NCBI GenBank assembly: GCA_031270945.1
Contig: JAISWZ010000188.1
Span: 1 to 64,000, forward strand
DNA: 64,000 nucleotides
Source of the DNA: Clostridiales bacterium
Lineage (GTDB): Bacteria > Bacillota > Clostridia > Lachnospirales > WQUN01
Reading direction: 5' to 3'
In this document: in pieces, positions 1 to 8,870 of the stretch
How the letters are laid out: each line of letters begins with the position of its first letter
Position numbering within the stretch: position 1 is the stretch's first letter
Made by a program: the position numbers and the translations under genes
Notes under the pieces: model-generated
The model's input: only the letters and a program-made list of their open reading frames with translations
The model's database searches: none
Told to the model about the DNA's origin: nothing

Positions 1-97
1 AAAATTCCAACTACGCTTTGGGCGGGTCTTTTCCGGTATTTAGCGCTCTTCATCGCATAAACCAATGGCAAGCAACCCTCAAGCGCCACCCCTCAGC

Positions 98-538
98 TTA
101 CGAGTTCCACTTCGTGATCGCATTGTCAATTTCCGCCAAGTCGCGGAGATTGACTTCTTCACTGGGGCTGGCGGGGAAAAAATCAGTGTCTAAATCCATA
201 TCCCAGCGCTCCAGGCGCTCAGTGTCCAGGTTTATAATGTACGAGTAAAGGTAATTCAAATCATCTTCGTAGTCATACGAATTCATGTACCATTCCTCGG
301 AGCGCTGGCTCATTGACACCAAATCCCAAGGCAAGTCCAGCAATTCCTTTCCGTCTATGGATTCTCCGAATGGAACCATTTCGATTTTGTCAAAGAGTCT
401 TCCAATCTCCTCCGGATTGCTATTCCTGCAAAAAGTCAGCATTTGCACACCTAGACTCCATGGGTAGCCGTCGGACTCGCATGAAGAGATTTTCTCTACG
501 CCGTTGCGTTTGAAACCGTACAAAGCTCTTGTGCTCAT
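98..538 (-). CDS. small uncharacterised protein, member A of a five-gene tandem paralog family
   Basis: MSTRALYGFKRNGVEKISSCESDGYPWSLGVQML.FCRN and YIINLDTERLERWD motifs shared with the next four ORFs. Confidence 0.8.
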   Translation of the reverse strand: MSTRALYGFKRNGVEKISSCESDGYPWSLGVQMLTFCRNSNPEEIGRLFDKIEMVPFGESIDGKELLDLPWDLVSMSQRSEEWYMNSYDYEDDLNYLYSYIINLDTERLERWDMDLDTDFFPASPSEEVNLRDLAEIDNAITKWNS

Positions 539-829
539 TGCATCCTCCCATAATTGTAAAAATCAATATCAAATCTAATTCATTATACCACTTTATTAGA
601 CAAGATCAAACCAGTGCCGCCAATTGCGGGCATGCAAAAAGACGGGCAGATTGCGCCCGTCTTCAAGATATCGAGTTTTAAGTTTTTAAGTCTCTAGATA
701 CGATAGCTAAGAAAATCGCCAATATCACAACAAATTTCCATCGACGCTTTGGGCTGGTCTTTTCCGGTCTTTTCCGATCATCATCCCAAAAAACCAATGG
801 CAAGCAGCCCCCAAGCGCCACCCCTCAGC

Positions 830-1261
830 TTACGAGTCCCACTTCGTGATCGCTTTGTCGATTTCCGCCAAGTCGCGGAGATTGACTTCGCTGACAAGGG
901 AACAGGTTGAGCCGAAATCCTTGCTATCCCAGCGCTCCAGGCAATCTGTGTCCAGATTTATAATATACTTGTACTGGTAGTCAGTGAAATCTGCCATGTC
1001 GTACATGTACCATTCCTCAGAGTGATCGCTGTTGGGCGTCAAGTACGACCAGGGCAAGTCTAACAGTTTCTTCCCTTTTACAGACTCCATTTCTTCCACC
1101 AACTCAATTCTGTCGAAAAGGCTATTCATCTCTCCCAAGTCGCTGTTCCTGCAAAAGTCCAGCATTGTAACACCCAGGCCGCTTGGGTAGCCGTCACAAT
1201 GGCAGTAAGAGATTTTCTGCTCGCCATTGCGTTTATAACCGTACAAAGCGCGTGTTCCCAT
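830..1261 (-). CDS. small uncharacterised protein, paralog B
   Basis: MGTRALYGYKRNGEQKISYCHCDGYPSGLGVTMLDFCRN; YKYIINLDTDCLERWD; the 3' flank is also duplicated from paralog A. Confidence 0.8.
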   Translation of the reverse strand: MGTRALYGYKRNGEQKISYCHCDGYPSGLGVTMLDFCRNSDLGEMNSLFDRIELVEEMESVKGKKLLDLPWSYLTPNSDHSEEWYMYDMADFTDYQYKYIINLDTDCLERWDSKDFGSTCSLVSEVNLRDLAEIDKAITKWDS

Positions 1262-1415
1262 TGAATCCTCCTGTCAAGCGATTTTTTTCTGAAACATGGC
1301 TATCTTAGTGCATGGCACCGAAAAAATCCTGGCGAATGCTTCTACTAGTTTGCTCGGGCTTTTGCGAGCAAACATCCGGATTTTTTCGGTGCTTCGGAAT
1401 TACTTTTGGGATGCA

Positions 1416-1907
1416 CTAAGCGTATTCCCCGTTCTCCATTTCCGCAATCGCCTCTTTTATTGCAGACTGGTCGCAGAGATCAACTTCCTTGTTCAGCGTG
1501 AGCTCCTTGTGGTTTTCCCAAATCTCCAAACGCTCAGTGTCCAGGTTTATCACGTACTTGTATGAGAAGTGCAGGTGGGACATGTCTATCATGTACTTGC
1601 ACTTTCCCTCTCCAAAGTACGCGCCCAACTCGCCTTGGGTCTTCCTGAGAAGGCAGTACCAATCATCTGCCGTCTTGTTTGACACGTTCAGGTCCAGCCA
1701 AGCCATGCACGAGAGGATCTGCTCTGTCGTTGGATGAGAGTCTTGAGCTACCATCACTATCTCTTTGAAGCGCTTCTTCAGCTTCTTCAAGCTCTTTTTC
1801 TTGCAAAACGCCAAGATTTTTACGCCCAGCTCGCTTGGATAGCCATCGCAGTGGCAATAGTTGATCTTGTCCTCCCCCTTGTAGCGGAAGCCGTACAATG
1901 TGCTCAT
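1416..1907 (-). CDS. small uncharacterised protein, paralog C
   Basis: MSTLYGFRYKGEDKINYCHCDGYPSELGVKILAFCKK; YKYVINLDTERLEIWEN; stop codon lies inside an inverted-repeat element. Confidence 0.8.
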   Translation of the reverse strand: MSTLYGFRYKGEDKINYCHCDGYPSELGVKILAFCKKKSLKKLKKRFKEIVMVAQDSHPTTEQILSCMAWLDLNVSNKTADDWYCLLRKTQGELGAYFGEGKCKYMIDMSHLHFSYKYVINLDTERLEIWENHKELTLNKEVDLCDQSAIKEAIAEMENGEYA

Positions 1908-1919
1908 GGAATCCCCCTA

Positions 1920-2324
1920 TTAGGCATCCGCCGCCTTCATCGCCTCAACCGCTTCATCAACGCCAGGGAAATCGTTGAATTCCAGTTCCGCAGCCAGCTT
2001 CCATTGCCTATAGTTAAAGCGCCAGAACTCGATTTTCGCCTCGTTCAGGTTGATGACGTACTTGTACTTGAAGCTTTCTTTTTCGTACGGCACACCAGGG
2101 ACATAGCCCATCGTTTTATACATGTATTCCTCCAGGTCTTTTATCCCTGACTTGAACTCCATCAGCGCGACTTTCTCGAAACGCGCCCTCATTACGCGCA
2201 AGCTGTTGTTGACGCAGAATTGCGCCACTTCACGCCCTAGCGTGCCCGGATCGCCTTCCTCGTGGCATACAGCCAGTTTCTCGTCTTTTTTATAGCGAAA
2301 GCCAAACAGTGCTCCTTTGCTCAT
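1920..2324 (-). CDS. small uncharacterised protein, paralog D (start trimmed from the ORF track)
   Basis: MSKGALFGFRYKKDEKLAVCHEEGDPGTLGREVAQFC; RBS GGGAGG upstream of the ATG at 2324; YKYVINLNEAKIEFW. Confidence 0.75.
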   Translation of the reverse strand: MSKGALFGFRYKKDEKLAVCHEEGDPGTLGREVAQFCVNNSLRVMRARFEKVALMEFKSGIKDLEEYMYKTMGYVPGVPYEKESFKYKYVINLNEAKIEFWRFNYRQWKLAAELEFNDFPGVDEAVEAMKAADA

Positions 2325-2465
2325 GAAGCGCCTCCCTAAAAATTTTATCGTTTTGAAAAAGCAAGCGCATAGGCTATAACGTCTCCGGTCCTCCCGCCCC
2401 GACCAATTCATTAATTCTGCACTGCACGCTTGCTTAGCAACGAGTTTCCCAACTAACAAATTTTA

Positions 2466-2960
2466 TCAGTATGCGCCCTCGTACCCGTCAATCGCCTCAT
2501 CAACCTCTGACTTGTCGCGCAAATCCACCTCGCTGTCCAATGTCAAGTCCTTGCCGTTGCTCCAAAACTCCAGCTTCCCTGTATCCAGGTTGATGATGTA
2601 CTTGTATTCGAAGTTCTCAATCTTTGAACTGTCCAACATGTACTCGCACTTTCCCTTACCGAAGTATGCGCTTATTTCTCCCTGCGTCTTCCGGAGAAGG
2701 CAGTACCAATCGTCAGCGCTTTTGTTCGACACGTTCAAATCCAGCCAAGGCATGCACATCAGGATCTGTGTTTGCGTAGGCCTTGAATCCAAGTCCACCA
2801 TAATGATTTTCTTGAAGCACTTGCGCATCTTTTTCAGGCTCTTTTTCCTGCAAAATATCAGCATTTTGCGCCCCAGGCAGTCAGGGTAGCCATCCATCTG
2901 GCAGTAGCCTATCTTTGATTCTCCCTTGTAGCTGAATCCGTATAACGCTCTTGTGCCCAT
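2466..2960 (-). CDS. small uncharacterised protein, paralog E
   Basis: MGTRALYGFSYKGESKIGYCQMDGYPDCLGRKMLIFCRKK; YKYIINLDTGKLEFW. Confidence 0.8.
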   Translation of the reverse strand: MGTRALYGFSYKGESKIGYCQMDGYPDCLGRKMLIFCRKKSLKKMRKCFKKIIMVDLDSRPTQTQILMCMPWLDLNVSNKSADDWYCLLRKTQGEISAYFGKGKCEYMLDSSKIENFEYKYIINLDTGKLEFWSNGKDLTLDSEVDLRDKSEVDEAIDGYEGAY

Positions 2961-3283
2961 ATTATTCCTCCCTGATTATAAAATTCCCTGCACGCTTGCT
3001 TACGTGAGTCGAACCGCCAAATCCCAACGTTTCTCCTCATTGAAAAGTATTATAACATCAAGCGAAAAAACTGTCAATACTTTTATGCAACATTTTTGCC
3101 TCGTGATTGCTGGCTTGCCTTTTGCCAGAATGTTGGTATCAATGATTAAATTCCATGGTGGATTATGGTACGTAGCGCAACAGCGTGCCCAATCAATTCC
3201 TATCTTAACCCCTAGCCAATTAATCCCTATCCCGATCTTTCCTCCCACCCCCCTATTCACGCCTTCCTTCCCTCAGCATCCTA

Positions 3284-3312
3284 TTGACTCAAATCCTGAG
3301 CTATGATAAAAT
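3284..3312 (+). promoter_or_regulatory. sigma70/sigmaA-type promoter for the MATE leader
   Basis: TTGACT - 17 bp - TAAAAT, about 10 nt upstream of the structured leader. Confidence 0.6.
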
Positions 3313-3321
3313 CCCCTTGAA

Positions 3322-3420
3322 CTTGCACCTAGTGCAAGAGCAGTCATCGGAGGGGGCATAATCGTAATTATGCACCGACAAGATGCCAAGTGAGCTTGGA
3401 TAATCTTGCCGGTGTTTTTT
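3322..3420 (+). promoter_or_regulatory. candidate guanidine-IV (mepA-motif) riboswitch with intrinsic terminator
   Basis: Hairpin CTTGCAC-CTA-GTGCAAG; hairpin TCGG(AGGGG)GCATAAT-CGTA-ATTATGC(A)CCGA; terminator CACCG-A-CAAGAT...ATCTTG-C-CGGTG-TTTTTT overlapping the 3' side (mutually exclusive); directly upstream of a MepA-like MATE gene. Confidence 0.65.
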
Positions 3421-3446
3421 GATCCCGGCAAAAACAGGAGGCAATT

Positions 3447-4781
3447 GTGGACATCAAGACAGGCAACATCAAGAAACTCTTTTTCCACTACCTTTTTGCA
3501 GGGATGGGCAGCTCTGTTATCAGCTCCATTTATACCACTGTGGATACGATGGCTTCAGGACAGTATGAAGGGCCCGTGGCAACAGCCGCGCTTTCAGTCA
3601 TCACCCCGATATTCACGCTCTTCATGTGCCTAAGCCTTCTTATAGGCATCGGAGGCGCCATCCCCATGAGCATATTGAGGGGAGAAGGGGATGAGGAGAA
3701 ATCAAATGAGTTCTTTACCCTGTCCCTCTTTTATGGCATCATCGTTTGCGCCATCTGCACAGCCTTCATCTCAATATTCAGGGAAGATTTCTTGCGCCTT
3801 TGCGGCGCGAATGACGAAGTCCTCCCCTATGCGCTGGCTTACATCAAATGGGTTATCGTAGCCATCCCCGCCTTCTTCCTGGGCGTGATCTTAAGCGTGT
3901 TCATCCGCAATGACGGCGCCCCGTTCTTGGCAATGCTTTCAGTCATTTGCGGCGGCGTCTTTAACATATTTGGCGACATCTTCTTTGTCTTCACTCTCGA
4001 CATGGGCATAGAAGGCGCAGGATTGGCCACCATGCTTGGCCAGATGGTCTCCATTGCAATTCTTTTCACCCATTTTCTGAAAAATAAGTGCAAGCTCAAG
4101 ATCGTGAAGCCCAAAAAAATCTTGAAAAAGACTCTACATATAGCTCAAATGGGGTTTTCCCCTTTTATCGTTGATCTGTCTTACGGCTTCGTTGTCCTCA
4201 TATTCAACAACCAGATCATGCGCTACTCCAACGCCACTTACCTGGCTATCTACGGAGCGCTGGCCGCCGCAACCATCCTGATCCAGTCCCTGTTCTATGG
4301 AGTAGGCCAGGCGATCCAGCCGCTAGCCTCCGTAAATTTCGGAGACAGAAACTTTGGCCGCGTTAGCTCTATACTCAAATATGCCCTCATTACCTCCATT
4401 GTCATGGGGCTTCTTTTCTTCTCCGTAGCCATCTGCTTCCCTGAAGCCATTCTCAGGATGTACATGGATGCAACCGACGAGATCATAGAGCATGGGACAG
4501 TCATTGTCCGCATATTCTCTTTCGCCTTTTTGACCCTAGGCATAAACGTAGTCTCCAGCTACTTCCTTCAGGCGATTGAGCTTTCGTCCAGCGCCCTGAT
4601 CATCTCCCTGCTCAGGGGCTTCGTAATCTGCCTAATACTTCTATTCCTCCTCCCAGCCGCTTTCGGCTTTGGCGCCATTTGGCTGACTCTTCCCCTTACC
4701 GAGCTCATGACTCTCGTCTTTGTAATTTTTGTCCTGAGAAGAAAGCGAGCGCACTTTCAAAAGAGATCCGCGTCCGAGTAA
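3447..4781 (+). CDS. MATE family multidrug efflux transporter (MepA-like)
   Basis: 444 aa, 12-TM pattern, MATE-type sequence; RBS AGGAGG then GTG start. Confidence 0.9.
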   Translation: MDIKTGNIKKLFFHYLFAGMGSSVISSIYTTVDTMASGQYEGPVATAALSVITPIFTLFMCLSLLIGIGGAIPMSILRGEGDEEKSNEFFTLSLFYGIIVCAICTAFISIFREDFLRLCGANDEVLPYALAYIKWVIVAIPAFFLGVILSVFIRNDGAPFLAMLSVICGGVFNIFGDIFFVFTLDMGIEGAGLATMLGQMVSIAILFTHFLKNKCKLKIVKPKKILKKTLHIAQMGFSPFIVDLSYGFVVLIFNNQIMRYSNATYLAIYGALAAATILIQSLFYGVGQAIQPLASVNFGDRNFGRVSSILKYALITSIVMGLLFFSVAICFPEAILRMYMDATDEIIEHGTVIVRIFSFAFLTLGINVVSSYFLQAIELSSSALIISLLRGFVICLILLFLLPAAFGFGAIWLTLPLTELMTLVFVIFVLRRKRAHFQKRSASE

Positions 4782-4852
4782 GGCAGACCAAAACCTTTTA
4801 TAACTTGAAGTGAAATTCTTCCAGTGCGTAGCGGTGCAGCCGAACTCAGGGT

Positions 4853-5197
4853 ATGGATTTTCGGCAAAAAACAACCCTGTGGATAACTCGATGAATTTCT
4901 AGCAGAGCGAGGCATTGGGTTAAATAATGGCCGAATCATGGGCTTCGTCCTCTCGTTTGATTTTGAATTCGCGTTGAAGCGCCCAGGATCGAGTGGGATG
5001 AGGCGCGTCAAGCAGGTGATTAAGGAGATGATTTTCGGCAAAAAACAGCCTGTGGATAACTCAAGGAATTTCTTAGTTTTTCGCGTGAGCGGGGCATTGG
5101 GTTAAATAAAGGCCGAAGAATGGGCTTCGGTCTCTCTTTTGGCTTTGAGTTCGCGTTGAAGCACTCAGGAGCGAGTCGGATCAGGCGCACCTCTCTT
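4853..5197. repeat. approx. 180-bp tandem duplication (two diverged copies)
   Basis: TTTTCGGCAAAAAACA..CCTGTGGATAACTC.A..GAATTT...GGGCATTGGGTTAAATAA.GGCCGAA.. TGGGCTTCG..TTCGCGTTGAAGC occurs twice (about 4858 and 5034). Confidence 0.8.
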
Positions 5198-5283
5198 ATA
5201 AGATGTCGGATTCCATTATTTGCGAACAACGCCTCATCCGGTTATTTCGTTGCGCCGCAGACGCAGAACCTTTTTTACCCACG
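5198..5283 (-). repeat. approx. 85-bp dispersed repeat (inverted copy at 19395-19480)
   Basis: Reverse complement TAAAAAAGGTTCTGCGTCTGCGGCGCAACG..ATAACCGGATGA.GCGTTGTTCGCAAA.AATGGAATCCGACATC.TATAAGAG matches 19395-19480. Confidence 0.9.
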
Positions 5284-5410
5284 CCAAACTGAGGCAGAGC
5301 GGAGCTCTGCCTCTTTGTTTTGATCTTTTCTTTTTGCTCTTTGATCTTTTCTTTTTGCTCTTTTCTTATCGCTCTTTTTTTCTCTTTTTCTCTTCTCTTC
5401 TCTTTCTATC

Positions 5411-6076
5411 TCACTTCACAAGCATCCATTCCAGCGCCCTTTTAATGTTGTCCTCCCTTATAGTGCTAGTGACAACACCCATTACGTACCCTTCTATCTG
5501 AAATCCAGACAGCTCTTTCACTTTGGACGCGTCCAGGACGCATTTCACCTGAACTCCTTCTATCAAAGCGCTTTGCACTCCAAAGTATTCCTCATCTATC
5601 CCAGGAGGGAGAAAAGGCGTGATGTCTTGAACCATCTGCTGCTCGGCGTAAGTAGGCAATAGCTCTTCAGGAAATAGCATGAGGTCAATCTCGTTTGCGG
5701 CCACCATAGCGAAGAGCTTTTGCGCGTTTGCCATGTCTACCTGGGGATCTCCGGACTCGCTCATGAACATGATAGCCATGGCTTCAAGATCCTCCAGCTC
5801 CTCCGGGGTCATGACAGCCGCTTCCATAGCCCTTGCGTAAGCGTCCAAAGCCTCGTCTGTCTGGTATCCCTCCAGGAATGCCGTCTGAACGAAGGCTTTT
5901 TTCGGCGGATGGATCCAGATCGTGTCAACCAAGCTCCAGATGATAAATATTCCGGCCAGCGTCGCTATTATGGGTATCTTGTAATATTCCCAAATATACT
6001 CCAACTTTCCCTTAAAGCTCATTCCCTTGAGCTTTTCCGCCTCAAGCCGGCAGTATTCGCTCACTTTTTCCAGCAT
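5411..6076 (-). CDS. single-TM protein with extracytoplasmic domain, unknown function
   Basis: 221 aa; TM YKIPIIATLAGIFIIWSLVDTIWI followed by a soluble C-terminal domain. Confidence 0.7.
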   Translation of the reverse strand: MLEKVSEYCRLEAEKLKGMSFKGKLEYIWEYYKIPIIATLAGIFIIWSLVDTIWIHPPKKAFVQTAFLEGYQTDEALDAYARAMEAAVMTPEELEDLEAMAIMFMSESGDPQVDMANAQKLFAMVAANEIDLMLFPEELLPTYAEQQMVQDITPFLPPGIDEEYFGVQSALIEGVQVKCVLDASKVKELSGFQIEGYVMGVVTSTIREDNIKRALEWMLVK

Positions 6077-6183
6077 GGCACTTGCATCTTCTCTCTTTTC
6101 GGATTATACTTTATTTGTCGCTATTGATGCGCGCATAGTGAAATTCTGCGCATATGCAGCCAAATTTCGCGCAGGGCACGGCC

Positions 6184-6891
6184 TCACGCGCCATCTTCTC
6201 CTGAAAGCGCATTAATCGCTCTCGGCAAAGCGTCCCTGGAGTCCCCTTCGGGTTCGTCTTTGTAGCGATAGTCAAATTTCCTGATGAAGAGGTCGAGATC
6301 AGCGTCTAATTTTGCCAATATCTTGTCTTCTGTTTCTGACAGCTTCGCCTGGAACTCCCCTTCGTGGGTTCCGTTCAAGTATTTTTTCCCAGATTCCCTG
6401 AGCATGGCAAAATGGGGAACGCAAATGGGGGACTTTTCAAACGCGGCCCGAAGCTCTTTCTCCTTTGGCCACATGTAAAAGAACGTGCTCACGTACCTGT
6501 CGAAAGTTCCGCCGATCCTGTCACAAATGTAGCAGCTTCCCAGTACTGTTCCATAAGCGCTTGAACCCGCTTCTTCCGCCTTTTTGAAAAAGCCCTTGCG
6601 CTTGGCAGATGTCTCCTTGGGAAGAACCGACATGTTCTTGATTACCCTCTTCAGGCGCGTTCCAACCATCAGCGCAAGACCCAACCGATTCTGCTGCTCA
6701 TACATCATTACCAGGTGCCTGCGGCAAAATCCCTTGCGGTCTGTTTCCATCCGGATGTCGTCCTCCATATAGGAAGGGCCAAGCATGAAGTCTATGCTGT
6801 CCTTCTCCAGCTTGCGCCTCATGGCGCAAAACGGGCATCCGTCCTGGTTGAACGCGTCCATGACCGGAATGGTGTATATTTCTTCTTTCAT
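6184..6891 (-). CDS. DUF6062-like protein with cysteine motifs
   Basis: MKEEIYTIPVMDAFNQDGCPFCAMRRKLEKDSIDFMLGPSYMEDDIR...GFCRRH; RBS GGGAGG upstream of the internal ATG at 6891. Confidence 0.7.
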   Translation of the reverse strand: MKEEIYTIPVMDAFNQDGCPFCAMRRKLEKDSIDFMLGPSYMEDDIRMETDRKGFCRRHLVMMYEQQNRLGLALMVGTRLKRVIKNMSVLPKETSAKRKGFFKKAEEAGSSAYGTVLGSCYICDRIGGTFDRYVSTFFYMWPKEKELRAAFEKSPICVPHFAMLRESGKKYLNGTHEGEFQAKLSETEDKILAKLDADLDLFIRKFDYRYKDEPEGDSRDALPRAINALSGEDGA

Positions 6892-7141
6892 ATTTGCCTC
6901 CCGCAGCCGCATCAGTGATGCGCCTAGATTTCTGATGAGGATTGTCTTTGGTTTAGAATTCGGGCTTGTCCCAGCTGTTTTTCTGGAACATCCCGTGTTT
7001 TCGAGCTTTATCGCTTTGTCTGCTTAACGGATTCCCGGAATTAAGAGCTTTGTACACCAGTCCTATCATTCGATCCCGGATTTCCGCGCTTTTGCATAGG
7101 TTTTGCTAAGTTTCCCGACATCCTCAGCCTTTGTTTAATTT

Positions 7142-7229
7142 CTTAGTGCATATCCCAAAATTCCGGCAGTGGCGCGATGCTTCTACGCGTGACTTTCACA
7201 AGCCATAAAATTAATTTTGGGATATGCCC
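7142..7229. repeat. GCATATCCC palindromic dispersed repeat
   Basis: CTTAGTGCATATCCCAAAATTCCGG ... TTAATTTTGGGATATGCCC. Confidence 0.8.
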
Positions 7230-7606
7230 ATAAATCTCAAGCGCTTGCACTTGCCCAAACCTTCAGGCTTCCAAGTTTCAAGGAAAAAGCCTGTTATGCC
7301 AACGAGCGGCAAAACTATAATTTATTTATCGTTAGTAAAGCATATCCGCCTTCCTTCATGCGGGCAACGATAAATAACTCCATATTTTAGCGCTCGTTAG
7401 TTAATCGTTTGCACAAGCCCTCGTCAAACCCAGCCGTGTTTCCTATGGGAAGTATAGCATAACATTTTGGGGCTTGCATTAAAAAAGAGAGGCCTATTAT
7501 TAGAATTAGGATTTTTTTCGCGCGAGCAAAGCACCGTTCGCGAGTATATCACCTCCAAAGAAAGCATTTTGCGCGGCTTGCCGCGCCTTGGAAAAGAGGC
7601 TATAAA

Positions 7607-8473
7607 ATGCGATATGATCACAATGGCGACATGGCAGTGCTCTCGGGCCTTGACAGCTTTGATATAGGACAGACCTTGGAATGCGGGCAGTGCTTCCGGT
7701 ACAGAAGGCTAAGCGGCGCTCCCGGGTTCAAGGAATACTGCATTACAGCACACGGCAAGCTCCTCCTTGCCAGGCAGGCTGACGATCTCCTCTACTTGTA
7801 CCCTACTACCCGGCAGGAATACAAGACCATCTGGGCCAGCTACTTTGATACGCGCAGAGACTATGCCTCCATAAAAAATGACCTCAAGCAAAGGGATCCA
7901 ATCGCGGGACAAGCTGCCCAGGCAGGTGGCGGCATCAGGATCCTCAAGCAGGATCCATGGGAGTGCCTGGTTTCCTTCATCATTTCCCAGAACAACAACA
8001 TCCCAAGGATAAAAAAGATAATAGACTCCTTGTGCAAGAACTTTGGAGACTCCATAGGCTGGGGCGTCAAAGGGTTCCCTACGCCCAAAAAGCTCGCCTC
8101 TCTCACAGATGAAGACATGGCTGTCTGCAAGGCCGGATTCAGGACGAAGTACATACTTGAAGCAGCGCAAAGGGTTCACTCAGGCCAAGCCGACTTCTCC
8201 GCCATGGCTGACCTTCCGACCTTGGAGCTCAAAAAGCAGCTCATGGCCTTCAAAGGCGTCGGCCCAAAGATAGCTGATTGCGAGCTTCTCTTCGCCTTTG
8301 GCAGGACAGAGGTTTTCCCCACCGACGTTTGGATCCAGCGCATAATGCGCAACCTGTACTTCAAAGGCGAAGAAGTGCCCTTGAAGGACATCCAAGCGCT
8401 AGCCCTGGCCAAGTTCGGTTCAAACGCAGGCTTCGCGCAGCAGTACCTCTACTACAAAGCCCAGTTCGATTGA
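7607..8473 (+). CDS. 8-oxoguanine DNA glycosylase (OGG1/AlkA family)
   Basis: 288 aa; LECGQCFRYRR, CLVSFIISQNNNIPRIKKII, HhH motif MAFKGVGPKIADCELLFAFGRTEVFPTDVWIQRIM. Confidence 0.85.
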   Translation: MRYDHNGDMAVLSGLDSFDIGQTLECGQCFRYRRLSGAPGFKEYCITAHGKLLLARQADDLLYLYPTTRQEYKTIWASYFDTRRDYASIKNDLKQRDPIAGQAAQAGGGIRILKQDPWECLVSFIISQNNNIPRIKKIIDSLCKNFGDSIGWGVKGFPTPKKLASLTDEDMAVCKAGFRTKYILEAAQRVHSGQADFSAMADLPTLELKKQLMAFKGVGPKIADCELLFAFGRTEVFPTDVWIQRIMRNLYFKGEEVPLKDIQALALAKFGSNAGFAQQYLYYKAQFD

Positions 8474-8474
8474 A

Positions 8475-8507
8475 AAGAAGGCGGAGAAACACTCCGCCTT
8501 CTTTTTT
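8475..8507 (+). terminator. intrinsic terminator after the glycosylase
   Basis: AAGAAGGCGGAG-AAACA-CTCCGCCTTCTTTTTT. Confidence 0.85.
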
Positions 8508-8870
8508 GTTGGTTTGGCGATGCTATATGGGTTTTTGGGGGTTGGGTTTTGTTTGGGTTTTTGGCTTTTTGGGTTTTTGTTTTGGTTTTTTTTGCTTCTC
8601 GCCTTAAATTCCCAAGCCTCTCTTATCTCTCTTACCCCGCTTATACTTCCCTGCTATAATCAGCTATCACCTTTATGTTTTGACTTTTGGGGCGTTAAAA
8701 GATAAGCTATTAAGGGCATACCCCAGATAAGACAGTCCTGGAGCAACGCAAACTTCCGAGCCCTCTGCCCGGCAGGATTCCAGGACATGTCCAAGCAACA
8801 GACTCGCCGCCCCAAAAGGCGCAAGAACTCCTGGCCGCGCATGCCAGATCAAAAAACAAGGAGTGAAACA

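Noticed and set aside
4757-5229. Two similar minus-strand ORFs (94 and 69 aa)
   Set aside because: Similarity comes from the underlying non-coding tandem duplication; no RBS or conserved protein features.
8700-8870. Possible folate riboswitch upstream of fhs
   Set aside because: There is an 8-bp stem (GTCCTGGA...TCCAGGAC), but I could not match the THF riboswitch conserved core or see a terminator switch; an Infernal search would decide.
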